Assembly (NCBI GenBank): GCA_907163375.1
Contig: CAJQUW010013611.1
Coordinates: 160,928 to 224,927 of the forward strand
DNA: 64,000 nucleotides
Origin: Prostheceraeus crozeri
Taxonomy: Eukaryota; Platyhelminthes; Polycladida; Euryleptidae
Reading direction: 5' to 3'
Part shown: piece after piece, positions 1 to 11,520 of the stretch
How positions within the stretch are numbered: position 1 is the first letter of the stretch
How the letters are laid out: each line of letters starts with the position of its first letter
Notes under the pieces: model-generated
The model's database searches: none
Told to the model about the DNA's origin: nothing
What the model saw: only the letters and a program-made list of their open reading frames with translations
Program-made: the position numbers and the translations under genes

Positions 1-560
1 GATGCGGAGTTGGAGTCGGGGTCGAAGTCCCGGAGTCCCATCATTTTTGCAGAAGTCGGAGTCGGAATCGGAGTCCTATCAAATGATAGGACTCCGGACT
101 CCGGTCTATAACTAGACCGGAAATGTAATACAAACTAATTATTTATTCTCGTGCATAGCTGTCACTGTCTTGATGTCAACTTTCTCCGTCAAGCAAAAGT
201 ATAGAGACAGCAGTGCATGGCAAAGCTTGTAATAAATAGTTGAGGGAATGAACCGTGATAGTGAAAAAGGATTGTCTTTTCACTCGGTGATTTAGTAGAG
301 AAGGCCTAGCCTCGATCACACCTACACACCAAAGGTCACATCAGAGACAAAAATGAAATACTAGCTTGTTTGAGAACATTACCTCTTACCCTCACGTTAA
401 TCGTGCGTGATGGTTCCTCTAAACCGCATATTAAAATCGAAAGTGTACTCATATTTTTTGAAGAAGGATGGGGAATTTCCTGTCTGGTTTCACTGGAGAA
501 AAACCGTGCGAAGCACGCATCAGCAAGATGGGAGGAGCCAAGTCGTATGCTTCCAAAACT
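1..560 (-). mobile_element. Truncated copy of GGAGTC-rich hAT-like MITE
   Basis: This is the same family as the full element at 21870-22599, in the opposite orientation. It opens with the characteristic end GATGCGGAGT followed by degenerate GGAGTC and GACTCC units. It then shares a long interior with the full copy, including the stretch around 400-555. Homology stops near 560, and the first few bases of the element lie outside the window. No transposase is encoded, so it is non-autonomous. Short open frames here (for example 370-570) are repeat sequence with relatives in the other copy and not genes. Confidence 0.7.
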
Positions 561-2059
561 GCTCAGATAATTTCTTTTGGACCGCAGATAGTTTCTAAAG
601 AAACGTTTCTAGATAGTTTCTAAATAAATTCTAAAGATCAGCGCAAAGAGCTGAATCTTTTCATATAAAAATTTTCATTTCTTACAGATACTTTTTTGAG
701 TCGAAACTCTACCTACTATCTACTTACTCTATGATTTACAGTGCATGTAATCGAATTTGAAGTTACTCAAAACTGTAGAATGTAGAAACCATTTCACAAT
801 TGGTTTCTTTCTGATGGAACATTTTTCTCATTTCATGCAGGCATGTTTCGGCTGTGTGTTGGATGCACATGTCAATCTCATCAATCACTTCTTGAAATCA
901 TGAATAACGTCCTAGTACATCCAACCAGTTCGGCATCATAGGCCCAAGCAATAATTACTGAGGAGGAGATTCATATACCATATTTGCTGACATTTCAGAA
1001 TTTTCAACATTATGAAAAAGTTGACAAATGAGAATTTTGAATCACTTTTCATACTTTGAAGGTGAACAAATTGGAGCGAGTGAATATCACCATTCGGAAG
1101 TTCACACGCGAAATATGTTGAACCGTGAATTTCAAGTGATTCGGAACTCTACTTTAAAAGTTAAGAGGGTGAACGGATATCGACGCGCTCAGAGCCCGCT
1201 ATAAAAAGGTTTATGGATGGTCAGTTATGTTTAGAAAGAAAAATTAAGAAATGAGTCTGCTTCTATCGACAACTGTTCGCATCACGTGCATCACACTTTT
1301 AGATTTATTAGTTGATTGATTGCTCCAGCTCAATGGTGGTTTGAAGTAAAACTCGGATAATATTTTGTCTCTCCCAAACCTTCGAGTCGATGACGGCAAA
1401 TGAATAGATATGATCGATCTCCTTGATGTTTAGAGAAACTTTGATATTACTGATGCATTGTGACATATTAGTAGTAAAAATGCTAGTAATTATTTAATAC
1501 AGAAACGAAGTGTTGAGCAAACTTCAGTGAATTTTGTGTCTCGAAACAAAAACCTGGGAATTTTGAGTGTCTTCAGCTAACAATTAAGACAAAATGATAG
1601 GAAGAAATGGAATCTCTTCTTCTATGCAACACTCCGGACATTGTCTCCATCTTTCAGATGATTTTGGTAAAATAATAGAATTGTTATACAAATTGTTATA
1701 GTATTGTATAATTATTATGTAAAACTACAGTGAAGGCTTGGGCAGAACTCCTTGCACGAACCGATGTTGAGGATTATTAAAGCATTGGAACTGCAATGTT
1801 CTTATTGTCAACCAGATCACGTTACACACCATTTCTTACTAATGTTTCGAAGCTAGATTTCTATGGTATGCTACAGAAACTAAATATAGGAAGCGTTGTA
1901 AAATTTAGCAAATATTAAGCGTCAGAGCAAATGCTATTTGCAATCACACAAATCCGGTTGGAACAGTGATTGATTAAGTGAATGTTACTTACCTTCATGC
2001 CACAAAGAACGAGACATCGCATTAGAAATCTCAGTCTAATTTACGAAATCTAGCTCATT
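561..2059. other. Non-coding stretch, no gene recognised
   Basis: AT-rich sequence with no open frame worth calling. The only structured signal is a TATA-like box near 1200 followed by a TCAGTT initiator-like motif, listed separately. Confidence 0.5.
1200..1226 (+). promoter_or_regulatory. Possible core promoter (TATA + initiator-like)
   Basis: TATAAAAAG at 1200-1208 is followed at 1221-1226 by TCAGTT, which resembles the arthropod initiator consensus. The spacing of about 23 bases is shorter than the usual 30. An ATG at 1251 opens only 22 codons (MSLLLSTTV...) before a stop, so any gene here would need a spliced first exon, and no downstream exon was recognised. Confidence 0.2.
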
Positions 2060-2220
2060 CGAGGTCCGGAACAATTTTATCTACTTTACGTGGTATCTAC
2101 AATTTACGCTCCTTTACAGGTGAGATCATTTGCATTACTCTTTATTGATTTGATTCATGATGTATACATTACTCGATTACATGAATGCATTACACAATAA
2201 ATATTCTGTTCCGGACCTCG
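2060..2220. mobile_element. Small MITE with perfect 14 bp inverted ends
   Basis: CGAGGTCCGGAACA at 2060-2073 is exactly the reverse complement of TGTTCCGGACCTCG at 2207-2220. The ends enclose 161 bp of AT-rich sequence with no coding capacity. This is the plan of a miniature inverted-repeat transposable element. A target duplication was not clear and no second copy was seen in the window, so the family is unknown. Confidence 0.5.
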
Positions 2221-4710
2221 TAATATTTAGGATTAAATAAATTAACATAAATCATGTTGGGGTTCCGTAAAATAATAAAAGTTTTTAATAAATCTATGCC
2301 GTTTATTACTCGATATAATAATTGTATTATGATCCATTGATTCATGATGATATAGTAACCATTGAATTACATATACACCATTGACTGTCCTCTACTTCCA
2401 GTGTTTTCAATATTTAATGACTATTTATCATTATTCTATCACTTGTAAATATTATTTTTATCACCGTATCATCGTACCTCATCATCTCGTTTTTCACTTT
2501 TTCATTGTATAATTCATTTTTTCACTGTACATTGCATTAACTAACGTGTCTTCTTTGGAAAAATATACATTCTGATATGCTGATATTCTGATATTTCAAC
2601 CGTCCTTAGCTGATATTTAACCCTATTGAGGAGGGGTCGATAAATTCGACAGTCTGCATGCATAATGGAGGTCTGCCTTTGTGACACGAATTCGGGCGCA
2701 TATTTGTGTCATGTTAAGCCTTGTCATTTGTGTCGTGTTCGTGCTTTACAAGTTGAGTAATACACTTCTTGTTGACTTGTAACTTGTTCAACCTAAACAG
2801 ACTAATACAGGCAGAACACGATGGAAAACGATAATTGAAAAATTTTCTTTTGTCGCATGGAAAGATCAGCTGGAGATGAAATGCAGTTAACCAACACATG
2901 ATCAAACCACAAGTAGCAACCGCTAATTGTACCTGCACACACCCTCTGTCAGGGTTGTAATCGGCCAACGGACGCAAATTTTGAAGACCGGCCGACTGGC
3001 AAGCCGGCCGATTAAATTAATCCTGCATTCTGGCCTATATGAATTTTGGATGCATTGTACATTCCTCAGTCTATCTATAGTAAAATTTTTCCTGATCTTG
3101 AATAGTTTCATCACATGGGAAAGTTTACTGAACGCGTGAAACGTGAGATGCAATGAATAATGGAATTCAGGGCCTACTACCCGAACATTTGACCGTGGTT
3201 CTTGGGTAATTGTTTGATAAGTTAGCGACACACGATACATTTTGATTGACGTAGATACAGCAACACTCCCTCTTGCTTGGTCTTGGAACACTCACTGAGA
3301 TAAAAAATTAATGACAAGTTGGGCGAGCTCATTGTTCCAGGCTCATATAGTCAGCTCACGGTCATCAATGCAAACTCAAGAGATCTGAATTTAAACTGTA
3401 GTGGAGGGAGTTCTCAATTGACGTCTCAAATCACTGGAATTTCCTCACAAGTGAAGAATTAATCTCAGTTCAGTGAATCTCTTTAAATCAAGCCTGCCCG
3501 TTGCAGACAAAACATTTCGCAACATCAACACTCAGTTAGTGATGAAATTATTCATCTCAGAACTTATATCGATAGAAAAACATTTGTTATATTGGAACGT
3601 AGATTTTGTTGACCGCCTAGACATTTGTTTTGGAGATGAGATGTTTATACACTCATATATTATTATCATATCAATGTTTCTATCATGTCAAAAGGTTATT
3701 ATTTTGATTATCTGCTTTCAATTTATTTGTGCTTGACTGACTTTGAAAATGTGATTAGCATTATCATACATTACATAGTAGGCCTACATCTCATAAGATT
3801 AATAAATAAGTCATTACGCGCATTACTGCTTATCACACACAACATGCTATCATAGCGCACTGTTTAATATTGTTTTCTAATAGGTAACATTCGCTCATAA
3901 AGAGTACCAGTAGGCCTACCACTCATGCATTTCATGCACGCTATGTGGAAAATGAATAATGTCATTATGGCATAAGTTGACTAAGTAATGTCTGACGATC
4001 AAAGCCTCAACCAACGCGGTATAGCGACGGCAGCCACTGTTCCTTCCACCACCGGTTTGCTTCTAATATGCCAGTCACCGACCGTCCAGTTTTGATGACG
4101 TCGGCCACCGGCCCGGCCGCCAAAGACCTGGCCAGTTCCAACCCCACCCTCTGCGTTGGTGGCCGAACACGCTGCACATCAACCAAATCAGAGCAGAATA
4201 ATGTTATCCTATCTACTACATTTTCAGAGGCAGGATTTGTCATTAACTACACTGTAAACCGATCACTACCAAGCGCATACGAAGGATGAATGCCAACATA
4301 TATTTTGGTATGTTGCTATGGTGTGCCTTGATCAGGCTTGAAATAAATCACTTGAAAGAGAAATTTCGTGCAATTGTCGTGGTAGACGTGGGTGGCATAG
4401 ATTTCGTGTTCGTGTTGAGGGCAAATATTCGACGACTGCAAACTTCAAATCTATAATGTTGAAGGACTTAAAAGGACAAGCAATTTGAATTCAATATTGC
4501 GTCGTGTGCATACATGCGACAAGCGGTACATAATGGCAGCAGGAGAATAGTGAATTACAAACATCATGTCCGCTTACTTTGTTATGATAACGATCATTGA
4601 CATTTCTCTTTTAATATCAAATCTTTTGAGAAAATAACTGTTTCTGAAATTTAACTCTCAATTATATCGACAATCTAAAACTCTATGTATCTGCAACTAC
4701 TGCATGTTCC
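2221..4710. other. Non-coding stretch with a GC-richer island at 4000-4290
   Basis: Mostly AT-rich sequence without a recognisable gene. The part at 4000-4290 is GC-richer and open on both strands for about 75 codons. Neither translation resembles a family I know, so I do not call an exon. Confidence 0.4.
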
Positions 4711-4931
4711 AGTTGCAAATTGTACCTTATGTCTAATTTCTATAGGTGTGTTTTAGTAGCATGTTTTAATTACATGCACCTTGTAAAGTTATCTGAAATA
4801 AACATTTCGAGTATTGGCTTCACTTTCGTGTGCCATGCTTGCAACAACACCTTCGGTCTGACGATTTGAATTCATGTATACGTAAATTATTAATTCATGC
4901 TATTTAATTCAATACAATACAAACTACATCA
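4711..4931 (+). repeat. 5' LTR of the Ty3/Gypsy element
   Basis: About 220 bp running from (A)GTTGCAAATTG to CTACATCA. It matches the 3' copy with about six differences. It contains an AATAAA at about 4797. Confidence 0.85.
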
Positions 4932-4964
4932 ATTGACGTTAGCGAGCAGGATTATTTATGCAAG

Positions 4965-6000
4965 ATGAGTTCCGAATTAGAAAGGTCGGATATTCATTCG
5001 TCTGAATGTACGGAATGGTTCACCAGGTTTGAACTATATTGCTTGACCAATGATAAAGTCGATCCTACCACGAATAAAACAGCATTTTTATTAACATTAG
5101 CCGGTGCAGAAGCATATAAGCTAATCAAGAATCTAGCTTTTCCTAAGACACCCGATTCTTTGACTACTACTGAGATTCGCGATTTAGTCGTGAAACACAC
5201 CACTCCACAGAATTATGAAATTGCTGAACGGTCCAAGTTCTATTCGTTCTATCGGCGTTCCGATCAGACAGTGCGTGATTTTATTGTACAGATATAGGGA
5301 CAGGCCTCCACGTGTAATTTCGGGTCTTCCTTGGAGGAGCACTTGCGAGACAGGTTAGTAGCTGGCATTAATCACAATGAAATTAAGAAGAAATTGTTGT
5401 TGAAACCTCCTTGACTTATTCTAAAGCAAAACAGATTTGCGAATCATTTGTTGACATAACGGCAGAGATATCCAAAAACGAAACAGAGTCAGTTGTTCAC
5501 AAAATTCACAGTTCTTCCAGGAAAAAATTCAGTGCAAATTCAAGATTCCAGAAATCACATCAGCCGAGTAGGCTTAATCATAATTCATTTCCACAAAATT
5601 CCAGTTCTAATGCTAGTCAGTTTGGAAAATGTTTATCATGTGGAGAACAACACAACAGAGCTACGTGTAGGTTTAGACACGTCACTTGCAACAAGTGTAA
5701 CCGTCAAGGTCACATAGCGAAAGTCTGTCAAACCGCTTCTCAATCCACGTCCCAAAATCAATCCAATTCAACTAGCAGGCCCATAAGTTCAGGTTGCTCA
5801 TCCTGCGGTGGAAGGAATCACTCGTCTCAGGCATGCCGATTTCGAAATGCCACATGTAAGATTTGTTGTAGGAAAGGACATATAGGCAGAGTCTGTCGTT
5901 CCGGGGTGGGATATGTTGATGATGGTGAAGAGTCAAACATCTCCACAGTAGAGAATGAATTTGCTGACTTAGTGATGTATACCGATCTTTCCGGTTTACA
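4965..6000 (+). mobile_element. gag-like part of the Ty3/Gypsy fossil
   Basis: An N-terminal gag-like segment starts at an ATG 33 bases after the LTR. A nucleocapsid-like segment follows, with four CCHC-type zinc knuckles, for example CNKCNRQGHIAKVC and CKICCRKGHIGRVC. Such knuckles bind the element's RNA in the particle. The element is broken overall, so no functional product is implied. Confidence 0.75.
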
Positions 6001-9000
6001 CATTAAGAAGTTTCTCACAGTTGCCGATTCTCATGCACTGAATGAAGGTGAATTTATTATTGACACGGGTAGCCCTAATTCATTTATTTCGATCGAGAAC
6101 ACCTTTTGTTTCAAGGAGAAGATATGTCCAGCAACCAGAAGTTGTCGAGGCATTACCGGTCATACATACACGTACTACGGTGAAATCGACTTGTTTGTTG
6201 AAAATTCTCATAAAACAAAATTCTGTGTTTGTGAAGGTCTCAACATACTCGGATGGAAAGATATACGCATACTCTATCCACAGATTGCTGAAATATTGAA
6301 TCGACGTCCACGTCAAGTTATATCTGATGAGATTGTGGGTCTTCTAAATTCCACGACAGATTTTTCCTCACTTAGCACGCTTATTGAGACCGTTTCCCAG
6401 AGTTCAGGTAGTTTGAAGGTCGATCCGATCCATATTGATTGCGAAATTACTGAGCCTGTTTTTCATAAGTGTCGTCCTTTGGCGTATGGATTACGTGATT
6501 CAGTGAAAGCGAACCTTGAGAAGCTGGAGAAGTCCGGTATTGTTGAGAAGGTCAATAGTTCAAGGTGGGCCACACCTATTGTGTGTCCCATTAAGGCAAT
6601 CGGTACTGTTCGCATTTGCGGAGACTATAAAGTCACAGTGAACCCTTTTTTGCGCCAACGAGCGTGTACAACACCCGAGCCTTTTTCACACAGTTATCAA
6701 ACTCCAGCGTGTTCAGTCGAATTGATTTGGAGAACGCTTTTCTTCAGTTGCCTTTGGATGAGCAGTCGCGCGAGCTCAGCACCATAAACACTCCATTCGG
6801 TCTCTATTCGTATAGGTTTCTCCCGTTTGGCATGACGATTTCACCTAGTGTATTTCAGGAGACTATTGACAAGATTCTGTCAGGCATTGGTAATGTGGTA
6901 GCCTACCAAGACGATGTGGTAATTCATTCCAAAGATCGAGAATCCCACATGCACACATTGACTACTGTTTTGAAACGTTTCTGTGAATACAACGTCAAGA
7001 TCAACAAGGCCAAAAGTGTTTTTCCGGTTGAGAAAATCAAATATTTAGGTTTCGTTTTATCGAAAGATGGAATTCACCCAGATGTTGACAAGTTTGATCC
7101 CATCATTAAGTCCCCTGATCCTATTTCCGTTACCGAATTACAGTCAATTCTCGGTTCATTGCAGTACTACAGCCGATTTCATGCATCTTTCGCAGACACA
7201 GCCGCTCCTTTGTTTGATCTTTGTAAGTCTGAACATGTATTCGAGTGGACTCCTGACCATAGTCGTAGATTAAAATCCTTGAAAGAAATGCTTTTTAGTG
7301 GTCTATTGCAACCCTTTAGGAAAGGCGTTGATACCAAAGTCATTTGTGACGCATCGGAGTATGCTATTGGTGGCATGTTGGAGCAGGAAGGCAGACCAGT
7401 GATATGTGTTTCGCGTAAGTTGTCTAAGAGTGAACGGGGGTACTCTCAAACTCAGAAGGAGGCTCTCGCGTTAGTATGGTGTATTAAGAGACTGCACAAG
7501 TTTTTGTATGGATTGCGGTTTACTATTGTCACTGACCATCAGTCGTTGTCTTATATTTTCCATCCTCAGAAGTCACTACAGAAAGGAACTTCGCACATGC
7601 TACAAAGATGGGTTATTCATTTATCCCAATACAGTTATGACATTGAATACCGCAGCGGGAAGAAGATTCCACAAGCAGATTTCTTATCCAGATTTTCCCA
7701 TTTTAGTGATTCGAATGATCTAGATGATGATACTGCTCTTTTCGTGAATCCACTGACTATTGATGCTAAGAAGTTAGCAGATGAGACGAAACGCTATTAC
7801 AGTAATGTACTCTACGCCCTTCGCCAAGGTTGGTCGTGTAGAGCGAAGAAATTGTTCCACAATATATATATTCATCGTGATGAATTGAGTGTCACGCCTG
7901 AAGGTTTTCTTTGTTTTCGCGAGATGATCATTATTCCTCCTGTTCTACGAAAAGAAGTATTGACCCATTTACATTCTACTCACCTCAGTGTCGAACACAT
8001 GAAGTCTCTCAGTCGCCTCACATGCTGGTGGCCGACAGTCAATGCAGACATTGAAAATTTTGTCAGCTCTTGCGATAATTGTAAAGAAAAAAAGAGAGCT
8101 AGGACATCACAGCTTAAATCATGGCCATTGACATACGATAGGATGCAAAGAATACATGCTGATTATGCTGGTCCCATTAAGGGGCATTATTTCCTTGTTG
8201 TCGTTGATTCTTATTCGAAGTGGCCGGAGGTGTTTATCACTCGTGAAGCTACTGCCGATTTCACAGAAAGATGTTTGAGGTCATTCTTTGCCAGAGAAGG
8301 TGTGCCACAGGTCTTGGTCACCGATAACGGTTCACATTTTGCTGGTAATTTAAAAAATTGGCTCCAGAGTATTCATGTGACACATTTGCACACGGCACCC
8401 GGCCTCCACAGTCGAACGGGCTAGCCGAAAACTTCGTGAAATCGTTGAAGTATGCTATTTCGGCAGTAGTCAAAGAAGTTAATCGTTTTATGAATTGCAA
8501 AACTTTTGTACTGAACTTTCTATTTCAATACCGTAACTGTGAACATCATACCACACGTCAGCGACCTAGTGTTCTTTTTAGAGGTAGTGCTTTGAGAAGT
8601 CAGGTGATAGGTAGTTCGAAGGTGACGTTTAGAAGAGGTAATGATATGCGTCTATGCAACGGTATAGTTCTTCAGAAGTTGGGAAACAGAATTATGACGA
8701 TCATGGATGCCGTAGATGGATCCGTTCATAGGAGGCATATAGATCAATTGACATTCGTGGAAGATTCGGTTGAGTTAAGAGAGGGTGTAGAGAGGATTGA
8801 ACGAGAAATGGTGGAAACTAGAGATAGTTCTGATTTTAGGACCACAAATTCGGTTGAAGCGCATACTGGAACTAGCACTATTACACAACAGCAGTTAGAC
8901 AAGACAAATGCTACATCAGCACCTTTTCACGCTACAAGTCCCGAGAGAGAGTCGTGGAGCAGTCCCGATCAGAGCGAGCCGAGGAGAAGTCCCGAAGTCG

Positions 9001-9185
9001 AGACTAGAAGTCCCGAATGCGAGCAGATGAGAAGTTGGAGATCCGAGAATGTTGGTGGACAGATTGTGGACAACGGAAGACCTAGGCGTAATCGTGTTGA
9101 ACGCCATTCAGTGACTGCTGATGACAATCCTATTCGTACCGGTTCTGGTCGTTGTGTTAGGCGACCTGAGCGGTTGGATCTGTGA
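6000..9185 (+). mobile_element. pol part (protease, RT, RNase H, integrase) of the fossil
   Basis: Domains occur in Ty3/Gypsy order. An aspartic protease motif (DTGSPNS) is at about 6060. Reverse transcriptase carries the YQDD box at about 6905. RNase H carries CDASE at about 7345. The integrase has a His/Cys zinc region (HSTHLS ... CDNC) and core motifs HADYAGP, TDNGSHF and NGLAENF between about 7960 and 8450. A Ser/Arg/Glu-rich tail follows, and no envelope gene was seen. It is broken by a few disruptions. Confidence 0.8.
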
Positions 9186-9215
9186 CACTAAAGCTCTTTA
9201 TAGCTCCCCCCTTTT

Positions 9216-9230
9216 AAAGGGGGGGGAGAT
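9216..9230 (+). promoter_or_regulatory. Polypurine tract of the LTR element
   Basis: A purine run centred on AAAGGGGGGGGAGAT sits immediately upstream of the 3' LTR, the expected position of the plus-strand primer in LTR retrotransposons. Confidence 0.75.
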
Positions 9231-9231
9231 A

Positions 9232-9452
9232 TGTTGCAAATTGTACCTTATGTCTAATTTCTATGTGTGTGTTTTAGTAGCATGTTTCAATTACATGCAC
9301 CTTGTAAAGTTATCTGAAATAAACATTTCGAGTATTGGTTTCACTTTCGTGTGCCATGCTTGCAACAACACCTTCGGTCTGACGATTTGAATTCATGTAT
9401 ACGTAAATTATTAATTCATACTATTTAATTCAATACAATACAAACTACATCA
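9232..9452 (+). repeat. 3' LTR of the Ty3/Gypsy element
   Basis: Starts TGTTGCAAATTG and ends CTACATCA, giving the usual TG...CA ends. It is 221 bp and about 97% identical to the 5' LTR. Confidence 0.9.
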
Positions 9453-11302
9453 GTTCATGTAGTCCTACGAACATAAAGAAAAGCAAGAAGTCATATTAAA
9501 TCACAGAAATCCGACTTTTCGCTTTGTTAAAGATTCTGAGACTAGAATAAATGCAATCACTTTTTAAATGACAGCCTGTCGGCGCGTGGCAGCACATTGA
9601 TCATTTGAAAAGAAACATAATTTTATGCATGGTTACTGAACCTAAATACTATGAAAAATAAAATCCGTGAAAGACTCAAATCTGCAACTGTCTGCTACAC
9701 AGGCCTTGAGATATCTAGGAGTTGAAATTGTGAATTGTATGGGAATCATCTTATTTCCATTTTCATTGGAAATGCGAAGATGTATGGTGAAAACTCCTTC
9801 CTCAATGATAATACGCAAACTAGACGACATTAGTTCTGCAATTAAGGCCGTCCATTTTGGGATTGAAGATATACGAACGACTTTCATAGAAAAATGACAG
9901 TTGAATGTTGGCTGAGAGCCGATTTGCTCACTTGTAATGGACAGGGGTTGTTGTCTAAGTTAAAGTGTTGATCTTAAGAAGAATGAGATTTGTGAAACCT
10001 ACCATAACTGAGTTCGTGCCGCACGGCGATATATTTCGAGCTGTTCACCTAAAATGATTTGATATCTAGATGAAAATGACATTTTCTTGCTATTTGAACG
10101 GAATTTGTAAAGAAAGACTTAGAAATACAAGAAAAAAGAAAATATAAGTCTTACAACACACAAATTTATGATACCAAATATAAATTCGATTTCGCTGGCT
10201 CACTTAGTACACAAACATTGAAGCAAACCCTATTATCTATATATGCAGAAATCAAATGCTAAATCATTTGATGTGATAGACGTTCAACATATATTGCGAA
10301 TAAAAAAAGAGAGTGGAATCAAGCGAGTGTGCCAATTGCAATTATTTGTTAAAATAATTATTCAACACTGAACTTTGCTGAGACCTAATTCCTATTTGTT
10401 TGATTTTTATGATGTCTGTACCTTCTATGATTTCAAATAATTTGGCATCTGATTTCTGAAGGATTTGTTTCAATGTTCATGTACTTGATCAGACCGGACC
10501 GGCGAAATTGATGTTAGTATCATAATTTTGTGGGTTGAAGGTCGTGTGTTTTATTATTGTTTAATATATATTTTATTCAGTAATGAAAATGATACCATCT
10601 TAAATCTGTACAATTAAACACTAACAAGGCGCCGGTATCGAACCATTATCAACCACTGGAAGCTGCCATCAATTAGGCACCATTGTCCACGACCCAGCAT
10701 TATTTTCAATATCCTTTGTAGTCCTTCATTATCATAGAGAGTCGGATTTCGATGGATAAACTTTCCTTCTAGAATCATTAGATTTGGTTTGGTGGAAGTT
10801 TGTTGTAATGGCCTGTTATTGAACAGTTTTCTTGAGAGGTAGCTTCAAATTTTGTTTATTTTGTACTTTGATCACATCTGGATGACATTTTGAATGATAA
10901 CTTGCAGCGAAGCTCATCGACAAAACAAGCTTACATGCAAAGTATGTTTATCGTGATTCTAATGAAAATATATTCCATTTGTTAAGGAGGGGGTTGCTTC
11001 GGCCCGCGGATGCTTGATATACTTTAGAGACTGGTGTGGATAGAAGTGCTAGATTGAAATTTTCTAGTGCTAGATTAAAAATCTGCTTTAGAATGCTTAT
11101 CAATGATTACTAGGAGTGAATTTCGTCCGTGTGATCAACGAAGCTGCTCTTATTGGATTCACGAATGCTTTATCCAATGGCGGCATGCAGTGTATATTTT
11201 GAAATGACAATTGATATATTGCATCAACCACTACTTATGCTGGAAAGTGTAATAATTGTTTAGAAAATTTCAGTAAAATAAAATGTCTCACAGAAGATGG
11301 CA
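9453..11302. other. Non-coding stretch, no gene recognised
   Basis: AT-rich. A tRNA-like B box with partly pairing flanks occurs at about 10628-10690 on the minus strand, but it does not fold as a full tRNA. Nothing else was recognised. Confidence 0.45.
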
Positions 11303-11520
11303 GTGAGAAAAGGTGTTCCCCAGGGTTCGGTTCTTGACCATTACTTATCCTTGTTGATGTGAATGATTTGCATTTGGTAGAAATGCAGTCGTCTCATTAT
11401 TAGCCTTAAATATCTTGCACAAATACGTATTTTACCGATAGTCATGAATTTCTAGGCGATATCCTTGATAAGCACTTGTCTTGGAATTGCCATATCAAAT
11501 ATATTCGCAAGAAAATAAAT
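11303..11520 (+). pseudogene. LINE reverse transcriptase relic
   Basis: Two RT landmarks lie in order. Bases 11303-11344 read VRKGVPQGSVL, the conserved block of non-LTR RTs that precedes the catalytic YADD region. Bases 11443-11520 read HEFLGDILDKHLSWNCHIKY, the typical LGV-D-LxWxxHI thumb segment. About 100 bases lie between them where roughly 300 are expected, so the YADD region is deleted or decayed and the frame is broken. This is an old Jockey/CR1-type fragment, unlike the fresher LINEs at 41-47 kb. Confidence 0.75.

Larger units (their letters stand above)
4711..9452 (+). mobile_element. Ty3/Gypsy LTR retrotransposon (Mag/K02A2.6-like), broken
   Basis: A 4.7 kb element in the plus orientation with two ~220 bp LTRs, a gag-like part, a protease-RT-RNase H-integrase part and a polypurine tract just before the 3' LTR. 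The flanking five bases are GTTCC on the left and GTTCA on the right, an imperfect target duplication. The two LTRs differ at only about six positions, so the insertion is fairly recent on a genomic scale. The element looks broken, with roughly three or four breaks in its coding part, and is treated as a fossil. Its RT and integrase style fits the Mag/K02A2.6-like branch, judged by eye only. Confidence 0.9.

Noticed and set aside
4007-4289. Open frames on both strands in a GC-richer island
   Set aside because: No domain, splice signals or start context. Both strands are equally open, as expected from composition.
10628-10690. tRNA-like sequence on the minus strand (B box GGTTCGATACC, ends GGTGCC/GGCGCC)
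   Set aside because: The T stem pairs poorly, there is no proper anticodon arm and the length is too short for a tRNA. At best it is a decayed tRNA-derived fragment.
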